NCBI GenBank assembly: GCA_027405735.1
Contig: JAPEHQ010000006.1
Span: forward strand, 1,798,001-1,862,000
Reading direction: 5' to 3'
Length of the DNA stretch: 64,000 nt
From: Mucor racemosus
Lineage: Eukaryota > Mucoromycota > Mucoromycetes > Mucorales > Mucoraceae
Within the stretch, counting starts at the first letter, position 1; each line of letters begins with the position of its first letter. The notes beneath the pieces were generated by a model, which did no database searches, was not told the origin of the DNA, and worked only from the letters and a program-made list of their open reading frames with translations. This document shows positions 11,149 through 22,218 of the stretch, in pieces. The translations under genes and the position numbers were made by a program.

Positions 11149-12356
11149 GCCAGCTTTGATTTTATGTATTTTAAATTCTATTTGTATTGATTAACAAGAA
11201 AGAGGGAGAGAGAAATATGCAATCAGTTTATGAAATGTCCTTGCCAAAGAAAAAATTTATCAGGCTCCTATTCAATGGATAAAGGGCAAATCTGTTGAAT
11301 TTAGCCACTCAAGCTTTATATATAGATTATCAAGTAGCCGATAGAATCAAAAGCAGAGCACGAAATATTCTGAATCTAGTATTAAATATGTTTCACATTA
11401 CAAAAGTTTCTTGTTATTATGTATAATAATGAAGTAAATGTTAAGTTCTGGCAAAAATACGGCCATCTTCGCAGCAAACATTTGAGATATATGTGCATGT
11501 TTGCAAAGGTTTTGTTATTTTGAAATGTATCAAATAAACAAGTAAAAAAAAAAAAAAAAAAAAAAAAAACAAATTACCTTAAATATCAGAACTTGCAAAA
11601 TAGATTGAGTAATTCATCAGCTTCAAGTATAGCCATACAGACCTTGAGTGATTAAATTCATTATAAATTGCAATTATTCAAGCAAGGTTACTTTATTGTC
11701 TACACATTTCAAATTGATTTAATCAGTTTTAAAAATGCGTCTCGGCCGTTAAATCAGGCACATTTCCCGATTTTATGAATAATCTGATGCGCATGAACGC
11801 AATATAACAAGGATCGACGTTCAAATGATATAGTAACACTCTGGAAAAAACAAACAGATTTTTGTTTATTGAGGCATTTCAAATGGGGCTTCAGGAACAA
11901 TCAACAGGAGTTTTCCTCTAGAAAAAATACTCAATATTGTATCGATTTTGCTTTTTTTTTTCTACAAACAAAAATAAATAAATAAATAATAGACATCATT
12001 GAAGATACATGCCATGTTTACAACCGACTTTATTATAAAATTTCTTTAAACATATCATTTTTAGGAAAATGTGAGCTTCCACATAATAATAGGGGTGGGG
12101 GAAGATAGCTAAACCTTGCCAATGCATCAAAGCTAAACCTGCATATCTACTGAATTCAAGCAAGTTATCTCATATATACAGTTTATAAAAACACTGATTT
12201 ATTTTCATTCTAAGGTAATATCAAATTAAAAGAATTAAATTGTAGTGCTGTAGAAAAGTGAGTTTTTTTATACATAAAATTACAAATAATAAATGAGAGG
12301 AGAAAGTGGGGAAATAGATGGGGAATATATATAGTCTAAGTTTTTGGATTGTTTGT
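11149..12356. other. Intergenic with poly-A tract
   Basis: A run of 26 A at 11544-11569 and an AT-rich background. It lies between the 3' end of the RNA polymerase gene and the 5' end of the Zds gene. No gene seen. Confidence 0.5.
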
Positions 12357-15300
12357 TTAATGGAAGAAGTATGGCGATTTCTTGACTTCATTGATATCAA
12401 ATTCACCCTTTTCTGGTAACGGCAGGAAGGTAAGAGGCTCCCAACTGTGTTTATATTTAGTATTATGAGCTCTCTTTTTGGGCTTCTTCTCCACCTCGTC
12501 CTCATCTTCATCGTCATCTTCATCACCATCGCCATCAGTTTCAGGTGCATCAGCCATACCAAATATCGCATTAAGTGCATCCTTCTTTTCGTTTTCTTTC
12601 TTTTGCTTTTCAAGTTCTAATTCTTTATCAAAATCTAATTCATCTCCAAATAAACTTGAGCTTGTAGTTTCATCTTTTTCAGCATGTTTATCAATCAATT
12701 CACTTTGAGGAACTCTGTAATCCTTGTAACGTTCCTTGAATTCAGCAATTAAGTTTTCCATGATAGGTTGAGAATGCAATTCAATAAATTGATCACGAAT
12801 AACCTCATTCATACCATCAACATCGCATGCATGAGTCCAATAACTGTCGTGAACAGAAGCAAAGGACATGCCCTTTTTATGACAGGCAACAGCAGACATC
12901 AACATATGAGTAGCATCAAGCGAGTGAATGAAATTGGGAGGGAAAGCAGTACTTTGTTTCAAGGCATTAACAGGACGAGAAGCATCAGGATCTTCAATGA
13001 AAATAGTTTGTAAAAGTGTAGCAATTTGTTTTTTGCCAGATCGACGATAAGGTTGCACAATGGGTAAACCAAGGGGTGTAGTCCAAATGACAGATGACAT
13101 TTGGTTAGCAGAGGGATTACGAGCAGAGAACACCTTGGATTTCTTCTTCTTTACATATCCACTTTTCTTAGTAGGCTCGGCTGGTTCTTCAACAGGAGGT
13201 GGACCACCAGCAACTAAACCAGCTTCTTGTAATGTTTCTAATGGAACACTACGAGCAATGCGTCTAGCAGAATCTGTCAACCAATCTTGAATTTTATGAG
13301 CACCTGTGAACATTTCACCCAAAGAGGAGAAAACCTTCTTGGCTAAATATCCAGAAAGTGCATAAACCTTTGCACGAGGAATATTTGGATTTTCTCGGAG
13401 ACGATTTTCAATTTGAGCACGAGCACCAACAAAAGTAACACCATAAACATTGGTCATAACAGTTTGCTTAACTACCTTACGGCTAATGTTGCCTTTGAGA
13501 ATTTGGGCCATTTCGTCACCTTTTTCAGCAGCTTCATCAATCTGTTTATTGACTAATTCAGCTACACCAGTATAAACATCTGCAGGTCGATCACCAGAAT
13601 TTGCTAAATTCACAGCACGAGCACCTGCTAAGTCACCACCAAGAGCAGCATAATGTTGTAAACCATTACATGTACCATCTTGGTGAATTGGTAATTGTGA
13701 TTTGAATTCTTCTGGACTACCGCTACGGAAAGCTGCTGCTACTTCATAACAAGCAGAAAGACATTGCCATGGTGAATCTGCCTTTAACCACCAACGATTA
13801 CCCTAAGAAAATCAGAATGATTAGTCATAATACTCTTTATATAACAATGCTTTAAATACTTACAGTTAATGGATTGTCTACAGAATCCAAAATTTCATTC
13901 ATATTATCCATTGTATAATCCTCTCTTTCGACAAAAGAATGCTTGTCATAACCATGCAAATTAGCTAAATGAATCTTGAGCCATCTCCATCCTCGAGCTC
14001 CCAAAGGCTTTGCCTCATCAAAATGAAGTAAACCACGACACAAATCATTACCCAAGTGATTCAAAGTGGGAGGCATAGGATATGCACGACCACGGAAATC
14101 CATATTATGAGGGAAATACATTGGAAGATTCAAAAACTATATGATTAATACGTTAGATTCTGTTGAAAATAAATGCATATATCCTATACTTACAGCACGA
14201 GCAGTTTCCACTTTATAGTTTACATCACATCTCAAACTGTGGTTATTTCTTTCGTTAGTTTGAACTTGCTTGACTTCAGAAACCCAATTGAATTTAGCTT
14301 TAGGATCAGTATCGTAATTTTCGGGTTTAGGTGGAAGAGCAGCATGTTCATTTACGACTGGAGGAATATCTGCTAAAGCTTCGCCTTCGTTCCAAACTTC
14401 AAGAATGACATTAAAAACATTCTTGTTTACTCTCCAACATGTTGAACCCAACACATCCAAACCTGCTAAAACATTTGCTAGATGATCGTTTTCTGAGGCT
14501 TTGCTCAAATATACTAATTGTTCTGCTGAATCTTTAATTCTCATACAAACTGATTTTGTAGAAAGGTAACCACCGCTATTGTAAGATAACCATGGTTTAG
14601 GATGTACCAACATGGGCAAAAGACGAGGATGTAAAGTATCACGAATAGGTTCACGAGATAACATGTGTGTTAATTGTTCAGAAAATTTGATGATACCCAC
14701 TCTTTTACCATGAACGTATTGATAGGTGTGAAAGAATGCTGGAATATTTTCAATACTATAAATTGTCATTAGTAACTTGGAATTCTCTCTATAACTGTAG
14801 AGCTTACATTTTCAATCCTGTTTCAGGATCTTTACTAGGTACAGGAATTTTGGCAGCTTCCAATAATAAACTAGTCAAAACACTACCAACTTTTGCACGG
14901 ATTGTACTAGGCCAAATAGGATTCCAATCATTTGGAGAAGCCAACCCACTTGCGCCGCCCTTCAATTCTAAATCCTTTTCCAAGTTTGTTTGAGCTCTTC
15001 TCACAGCCATGTTGAACAATTTACCACTTGCAAAAAGAGCATGAGTATCTGTATTTTTATCCAATCCTCTAGATTTGTTCTTTATTTGCACTGCATTGTA
15101 TTCCATTTCCACAGCTTTACCCACATCAATGATTGCACGAGCTGTCTTCATACCATCACCGATTCCGGATGAGTTGTGCAAACGTAATAATTCCAAAATT
15201 GTAACAATAGACAATGTTTCTGGTGGTAATAACTTTAAAAATGGACCATAAGCACGACGATCACTTTCACGTATTGTGGATGCATCACAACGTAAAATTT

Positions 15301-16484
15301 CTTCTTGAATCAATGGTAACATTTTCTGATGCCATGCCCACATAATTCGTTTTAATGGTGTCAAATTCATAGCTTGCAATGTATCACCACGCTCTAAACT
15401 TTGTTCCTTATCATATAAAAGTCGCTGTAATGCCATCTCATAACCTTGTTGTTCTAAACCTAATTGAAGATCATAAGGATCCATATGAGCACTTGCTTTG
15501 GGATCACGGAGTGCTGCTAGTTGTTCTTGCAAAAAGTGAACACCGATGGATTTAGTGGGTCTTACTTCAGGTACAGGCTCGATATTAGCTTCTTTGATGA
15601 GAGGTTCGGCCATTGTATCTTTCATAATAGGTTCTGCGGGTTTGCCCAAGACAGAGTTTGTAGCAGTTTCTAAACGTTCCAACAATTTTGCAACATCTTG
15701 ATTGGAAGTTCCTTGACTAGCGGAGATCATCTACATCGACCAAATGTGTCAAAAATTTAAAGTTTTCTTTTTTTTTTCCACCAAGAAACAAATGTGTGAA
15801 TGTTTACCTTTCTAAATGATTCGATATCTTGCTTTGTTAAATACTCAGATTTCATCAAATCCTCAACTGGAATTCCTTCCTCAAGAGTCATTTCTCTGAT
15901 TAGACCTCTTGCTGTATGATAGCTTTCCATTCTGTTACACAATTAGCATATTTGTAAAATATGAAATACAAGTACAAAACTTACCTTAAAAATCCCTTTA
16001 AAACAATGGCATATGTATTAGCATCTGCTTTCACACCACGAGGCTTCATAACGTCAAGCCAAGCCAAGCATTCTTTAGTCATAGGCTTTGTAGGTGCTTC
16101 AATAAATCCATTCAAAAGCGTATTGTACAAATTCACATCAGCAAATAATTTCATTTCTTCTGGTTTTGTCTTGTAGAGTTCGTTCATAATTCTCTCCGCA
16201 CGAACCATCGATCCTGACATAATACATGCTTTAAGAATAGCAAATTGCTCTGCAACTGAACCTGGCAATACTTTGGCTGTTAATTTGAAAGTATTCATAC
16301 CGGGATTTGGTAAAATAATGTGCTTTTTGCGACTAAAATCTGAGTCGGATTGTGTTGCCGTAGCTACTGAACTTTGCTGTCTACTGAAAACGGAAGTATA
16401 CTTTAAAAATGCATGAGAATTGCTATGACGACTGAGTCGCAGGCTTCTTTTAGTAACTGCTTGTCGAGCAAGTGACAGAGACAT
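12357..16484 (-). CDS. RPO41: Mitochondrial DNA-directed RNA polymerase
   Basis: Six exons: 16484-15985, 15931-15808, 15730-14808, 14755-14194, 14136-13864, 13802-12357; introns 52-77 nt; 1275 aa. A single-subunit, T7-like polymerase that transcribes mitochondrial DNA. The N-terminus MSLSLARQAVTKRSLRLSRH is basic and acid-free like a mitochondrial presequence. Residues about 110-185 show pentatricopeptide-like repeats (LYNTLLNGFIEA, NTYAIVLKGFLRMESYHTAR). The catalytic half carries DGTCNGLQHY (near 836), the K..MTNVYG helix (K906 region), NFIHSLDATHM and HDSYWTHA (near 1112), and ends SPYFFH. Two insertions stand out: a Pro/Lys-rich one (about 990-1022) and a highly acidic one (about 1167-1245, with a run of Asp/Glu). 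Confidence 0.97.
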
Positions 16485-17429
16485 AATAATTAATTGGGTA
16501 AGGGGGTAGGATGTGAGGATTCAATTGTGTTGGTCAATTTGATTTGATTTGGTTGAGATTGGATTGGAAAAAAATGGGGTTATCTCTTTCTATAATTTAG
16601 CAATTAAACAATGTATTGCTAGAGATACAGGTATAATGAATAACTCAATATGAAAAAAAAAAAAAAAAAAAAGAAAAAGAAAGAAAAAAAGAGGCTGTCA
16701 AGGGTTATATTACATGGTTTGGCTTTTTTTTTGCTTCTTCATTCATCCCCAGCTTCGCAGTGGCTCCTTCAGAAAAAAAAAGAAACTGTGACTCTTTAAC
16801 CTTTAAACAGGCCCATGTTTATCTTTAATAAAGGTCGATTTCTCTTTTTCCAAAGGGTAATCAAGTGTATAAGAGTGAAAAACTAACGATTACCTAGTAT
16901 ACACATACCTACATAACGAAATATTGCACTTGAAATGAATGGATAATGACCATTATACTTGCTTTTATCTGCATAATTTTGTCTCCAAATCTTGCCATTG
17001 GCTAAAAATTATAGGTGTAAGATGTAAGTGAGCATGATATTCCGAGCATAGAAAGTTTTCAGTCCATATTTATGCTTGTACTGAGAAAATCCAAGTTGCG
17101 TCTTTTGGGAGTCTAATAATTAAAACCGATAATATGCTCACTTTGTAGCGAGAGAAATTTCAGCTAATACAGTGGCCAGATTTTATACGCATCGACTTCA
17201 AAATCACTTATTGATTAAAAAATGAAATGCCTTTGAATCTGTCAAATGTCCTGGAATGTATATATTTATTTAATAAAATATGTTGAAATCTGGTAATTGG
17301 GGTGGTTGGTAACAAACCAGAGAAAATATAACTTTAAAAGAAAAAGTTACAATCTTGAGAATTGGAGCGTGCCTTTACAACTAACCTTATACAAAACACT
17401 TTTTAGAATATATCCTAGATACCGCTAAA
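16485..17429. other. Intergenic, low complexity
   Basis: The 5' flank of RPO41 has an A-rich run at about 16652-16690. No gene or clear element recognised apart from the repeat that begins near 17430. A single TACAGTGG terminus-like word at 17169 has no visible partner. Confidence 0.4.
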
Positions 17430-18605
17430 CAGATATTTTAATTGGTCGCATTATGCTAATTATTCCTGAATTAATTCTATATCTCACAAAAGACTCACAA
17501 ACAGGCAAAATTCACTGCTTTTTTCTTGAAAGCTAGGTTCGACTTTTCATCCCTGCTCATTTTTTTTTCCATTAAATGACACCAGGAAAAAATTATATGC
17601 CAATGTACCTGAGATGTTCAACTTTAATCCAAAAATGAGTATCCGGAAATATCCTATTTTTTGCAGTTGGTATGAATTTTTCAACGCTAATGTTTCAGAT
17701 TTTTACGCGTATTTCACTGTGTAAAATTAAAACTTTGGGGCTTCATATTTCTACGAAAAATTAAGATATACCAACAATCTTCAATAATAAAACTTACTTG
17801 TTTTGAGGCGCTCTATAACATATTTAAGTATGAAAAAATTCCGAGCACTTTTATTTTTTTTTCATTTTTTTTGACATTTTTGTAGTAGATTTCAAAATAC
17901 TGGTTAAATTGAGCAGCATGTTTTTTACATTCATATCATTAACCTCGTTGAGCTCTCTCGGATCCAATTTAGTTCTTTTGAAAATGTTGATTTTTCGTAG
18001 AGATACCATCAAAAATGTGTAAAAAAGAATATCCTCGCTTCTGGCCTCAATTTTTCCCCTTGTGTACCCTCATCCAAATCCTGAATTTGAAATATTTTTT
18101 ATAAAAAACTTATTTTCTCTGCGAAAAATGCAGCTAGAAGGCTCATCAATAGCTAGATCGATAGATAATTTTATTGTGCATCATATCATTTACTTATATT
18201 TAAAACATATTTACAAAAAGTGATGTGTATCTTCAAAAAACCTCTAAATTTTGAATTGCATTTTACGCAAAATTTAATGTGAAATATTTCCCTGAATTTT
18301 ATTTCAGCAGATGCAGAATCTAAAACTGTATAAAAAACATTTAATATGCTACTTCAACTCGCTTTGCAGTTCATGAGCTATTAAACGAATTTGGTTTTTT
18401 TAATCATTTTTCGATCATTTCTGGATCATTTTGAGATATCGATTTTGGAACTCAGTTGTCATAGGCTTAAGCTGCAATGTGAACTATTATTTTGATTATC
18501 TTGACGAAAAATCAATATTTTTTGCTGGAACAAAAAATGCAGAGTAGCTTTCAGTTGAATCTACCTTACAATAAATACAAAAAATTAATATCTTAATTTA
18601 TATGC
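17430..18605 (+). repeat. 1.15-kb dispersed repeat R1, copy A
   Basis: Collinear with 48660-47520 (minus) and 59795-60945 (plus). Strongly shared words include AAAATTCACTGCTTTTT, ATATGCCAATGTACCTGAGA, TTTCGTAGAGATA, ATGCAGCTAGAAGG, and TTTACGCAAAATTTAATGT. No frame is open in all three copies. Copies A and B are closer to each other than to C. The nature of the repeat is unknown: it could be a decayed transposon interior or a non-coding element. Confidence 0.75.
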
Positions 18606-18639
18606 TCAATTTTATACGACCGATGTTAGATCAATTTTA

Positions 18640-18800
18640 GTCAATGTTAGGTAGCATTGGTTTCATTAACTAAAAGCTGTTTTTGAAGGATTAAAGCACA
18701 GGTCTTTTAAAAAAAATCTCCCTTCCTCCTGCTCAAGAAATTAAAGCAACAGGAACAATCCTCATAATTAATGAATATTGATCTAAATGGACTGAAATTT
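18640..18800 (+). repeat. Dispersed ~160-bp repeat, copy 2
   Basis: Partner of 6745-6905 in the same orientation, with the shared segment GCTGTTTTTGAAGGATTAA and the CAGGAACAATCCTC-like part. It sits directly downstream of R1 copy A. Confidence 0.55.
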
Positions 18801-19026
18801 TTTAAAAAAAATATATAACTATATTTTTTTCATTGAATAAGACGACTCGTCATGTAGCAATTTTTAAATTTTGAACACAAAGAATGCCAGTATATACTTT
18901 TAAGTGCTTTTAAAATTTATGCAAATGTAATACTACAGATTATATCTTAATAGCGTCAGGTTGGGGCTTGAAAAACAGACAAAATACTCTACAACAGAAA
19001 TAATTCTTTTTCTTTTATTTGGTTAG

Positions 19027-20157
19027 CTATTCTACAATGTCTCTCAATTCTATTTTAAAAAGAAAATTATTAATCATCCAAATTAATGCAGCAAAATCCA
19101 CTTACTATCAATGATATCTTCATATGCAGCACAAGCTGGTGAATCAGGGTGTTCATCCAAAAACGACACACCCATATCACAGCTTTTTGCTACTCTAGGA
19201 TCCAAAGGAATTCTTCCCAACAAAGTAATGCCAAATTCTTCTGCCAAAGCCTCAGCACCGCCAGTAGTTGGTGGAAAGATAACTGACTCACCATGACAAT
19301 TAGGACAGACAAAGCCTGACATGTTCTCAACTAAACCCAAAATAGGGATTTTTGCCTTTTTACAGAAATCGATTTCTTTGCGGACGTCCTGTAATGCAAC
19401 TTCCTGAGGTGTTGTAATGATTACAGCGCCATCTATTCCACTTTGTTTTAAGAATGATGCTAATGACAAATGCTCATCAGAAGTACCAGGAGGTGTATCA
19501 ACCAACAAATAATCCAAATCTCCCCAATCTACGTCTCTTAAAAACTGTTTAATAAGGCCATTCTTCTTTGGACCTCTCCAAATAACTGCATCATCTTTAT
19601 CGGGTAGCATAAAGCCAATCGACATGACTCCTAAATTATCTTGTACATATACTGGTTGCCATCCGCTGTTACTTTGGTGAATTTGTTCATCAACGACGCC
19701 CATAATAGTAGGAATAGAAGGACCACAAATATCAATGTCCATCACACCTACTTGTACATCCTCATCGCCAGAAAGTGCAAATGCAAGTTGTGAGGTAAAA
19801 CTGGATTTACCTACACCACCTTTACCTGACAATACAAGAATTTTATGCTTTACTCCAGAAAGTCTTTCAGCAATTACAGCGACATCTATGTTGAATAAGC
19901 TCAGTTTATCGGATTACAATTGATGGTAAATCAAAACACTAACCAGGATCTGGACCTTTAGGTGTTGAAGCGCAAATATCTTGATTGGGACATCCAGCAC
20001 AAGCATCTGCTTTGCCTGCTTCCTCATCCTCGGGTCCCTGTCGTAGTAATTGTAGGTGTATTAGTCATCCAATCAATTTGAAACATTATCATGATCGACT
20101 TACAGGACAATGGTCGTTAGCATCATCGGGAATATCTTCTTTATTGTTAGGTGCCAT
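19027..20157 (-). CDS. NBP35: Cytosolic Fe-S cluster assembly P-loop ATPase Nbp35
   Basis: Four exons: 20157-20104, 20037-19944, 19885-19106, 19049-19027; introns 56-66 nt; 316 aa. It acts with Cfd1 as the scaffold on which cytosolic and nuclear Fe-S clusters are built. The N-terminus from the chosen ATG carries four cysteines in the CX13CX2CX5C pattern that separates Nbp35 from Cfd1 and bacterial Mrp/ApbC. A Walker-type [13 protein letters not shown], the [15 protein letters not shown] region, [15 protein letters not shown] and [11 protein letters not shown] (the CXXC bridging site) follow. The last exon supplies only eight codons (DKLRDIVE and stop). The gene is divergent in function from its neighbours. 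Confidence 0.96.
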
Positions 20158-20314
20158 TGTTAATATTTTTTTCTCTTGACAAAAGAAAACAAAATTGTAT
20201 AAGAATAGATATTAATGTAAGGTTGAAAAAAAAAAAAAGGAAAGAAAGAATGGATAGAAGATAGATAAAAGATATAATTTATAATTCAGAGGAGTCACAT
20301 TACTAAAACTAAGA

Positions 20315-21235
20315 TCAACGAAACAATCCAACCAAAATGAAGAAAACTATAATTAATGCAATAACTATACAAACTGACTCTATATAAATTATCGAATGAA
20401 AAAAATGAGATGTTTACTCCAAGGTTCACATGCAAATCAACTTACTATTATCTTTGACTTTTCGACCAACGTAATCCAATTTCTTCTTGGCTTGTCTTAA
20501 TCTTTCATCAGTTCTATCAACCATTTCTTCCGTTTCATCAATAATTTGAGCATGAGTTTCTAATTCATCACCGATAAGTAATCCTAGTTCTCTTTGCCTA
20601 CGGATAGCATCAGATAGATGATCTAAATCTTGATCTTGATCATCCATAATACGTTGTTGCAATTGAAGAATCTGTCCATCTTCCATATCTTCAGTTTGGT
20701 CCATATCTATGGATGTGAATTTTACAGAGGAATTTTTGCCTCGTTTATCGCCTAGCAATATTTCTCTAATTTATGGTTGTTAGGTTTACCCCTGAATCTT
20801 CCATAGCAACGGATTTTTTTTTTTTACCTCGCAGTAGCATCATCTTGGTTTCCTAGCAACGCATCTAATTTATCTACTTTAACTTGGAGTTGAATCAATT
20901 TGTCTTCTTCTGTTTTGGTATCTCTGTGATGGCATTAGAAAATGTTTATATCACCTTTATTCATTTTCAAATTTACCTTGCTCCTGTTTGCTCTTCATCG
21001 GATAATTGCTTTTCAAGTACTTTAATACCATCTCTTAATTGTGTGAGGTTTTTGTCTATATTTATTTGGTATTTATCTACATTGAGCCTATTCATACATG
21101 AATTAATATAAATTTCTATCGACATTTGTAAGGTTTTTTCATATACTTTAATTGCTTTAATCGTTGTTTTTCAAAAACAATTGATAAAGTATTATCAGCT
21201 AATAAGTCGAGTCTTTGTAAGAGCTTGGTATCCAT
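20315..21235 (-). CDS. Qc-SNARE of the syntaxin-8/Syn8 type
   Basis: Five exons: 21235-21147, 21087-20977, 20923-20828, 20765-20446, 20379-20315; introns 53-66 nt; 226 aa. A tail-anchored endosomal/vacuolar fusion protein. The N-terminal half is helical and charged. The SNARE motif is at about residues 143-205 (LSDAIRRQRELGLLIGDELE, then MVDRTDERLRQAKKKL). The last exon encodes a 20-residue membrane anchor SVCIVIALIIVFFILVGLFR, which ends the protein. The position normally occupied by the zero-layer glutamine in the IGxELxxQ stretch appears to be histidine (IGDELETH). It could also be called Tlg1-like; Qc type is more certain than the exact subfamily. Confidence 0.85.
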
Positions 21236-21464
21236 GCTAAACTAAGGGAAAAACGATAAAGAAATACCAAGAAAACTCCATGAAGCTGCTGTATATCGTA
21301 TTGTCTGTGACTGTAATCCAATCATGTTGGGCTAATTACAACATGAAAGCGCGCGTTCTGTAAGCCAGATTCCTTTCTCTCTCTCGATAAATCCAAAGAA
21401 AATAAGGTAATGAACATTTTGTATGAAAAGATATGAATTCTATATAGACATTTTGTAATATTAG

Positions 21465-21831
21465 ATGTCTGCATTTAATCAAAACCCGTACTCAAGTCTC
21501 GATGAAGATAATGATATCCGAGTATTTTCTGACGATGAAGATGATAGCCTTTATTCTTATGACGCTGAAGCTGAATGGGAAGAGAGTAAAGAACAATTGA
21601 ATGCATTATTTTCAATGGTTATATTTCCATTTGTTGGTAAATGGTTAGGCAAGAAATTCTCATTCTGGCGTGAGTATATTTTAGTATTGTAACATCTTTA
21701 ATAGTTTTTGACATTAATATTCAATTTAATATTTAGTTTGGACAAGATATTTAGGTTCTAGAACTCCATTCACACAACGCTACTCTATTTTATCAACTCA
21801 AATGGTGAATACAGTGAAGCGCATTGCTTAA
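21465..21831 (+). CDS. MIM2: Mitochondrial outer-membrane import protein Mim2
   Basis: Two exons, 21465-21669 and 21737-21831, with a 67-nt intron (junction in a Leu codon); 99 aa. Mim2 forms the MIM complex with Mim1, which inserts helical proteins into the mitochondrial outer membrane (known from yeast). The features match the family: a short acidic N-terminal half (DEDNDIRVFSDDEDD), then EWEESKEQLNALFSMVIFPF and VGKWLGKKFSFW, a single amphipathic/transmembrane helix with a basic end. Exon 2 adds a basic tail ending NTVKRIA. It is divergently arranged with the SNARE gene, with about 230 bp between the start codons, so the two may share a promoter region. Confidence 0.82.
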
Positions 21832-22218
21832 ATAGATTTTCGTCAATAAAATCCCATAATAACTGAGTTTCAAGTAGCTCATTTCACACACACATACATA
21901 CACACATTAAAGAATTATTGTAGCCCTCATATCAGACTTCTTTACGCACACATCTCATTAATAAATACCCCTCCTCTGTCGCCTTTTTTTTCGTATTTTT
22001 CTTTCTTTCCTTTTCTTTCTTTTTTTCGCATTTTTTTCTATTTTTTCTATATAGTTATTTATATAAATTTATACTAAACATTTATATAAAACTATTGTAA
22101 CATCAATAAAAAAGATAAACTAAATTAGGTGTAAACGTAAGACATTTTTTTACTTTTAATTTTTCGTTATTTTTTTACAAAAAAATACTCAAATTTCATC
22201 TTGTTCAGAATAACTAGA

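Noticed and set aside
12221..13290. Met/Lys-rich minus frame and Ser-rich plus frames over the Rpo41 3' end
   Set aside because: They are out-of-frame shadows of the acidic Rpo41 coding sequence.
17169..17200. TACAGTGGCCAGATTTTATA as a transposon terminus
   Set aside because: No matching inverted end was found within the following 2 kb.
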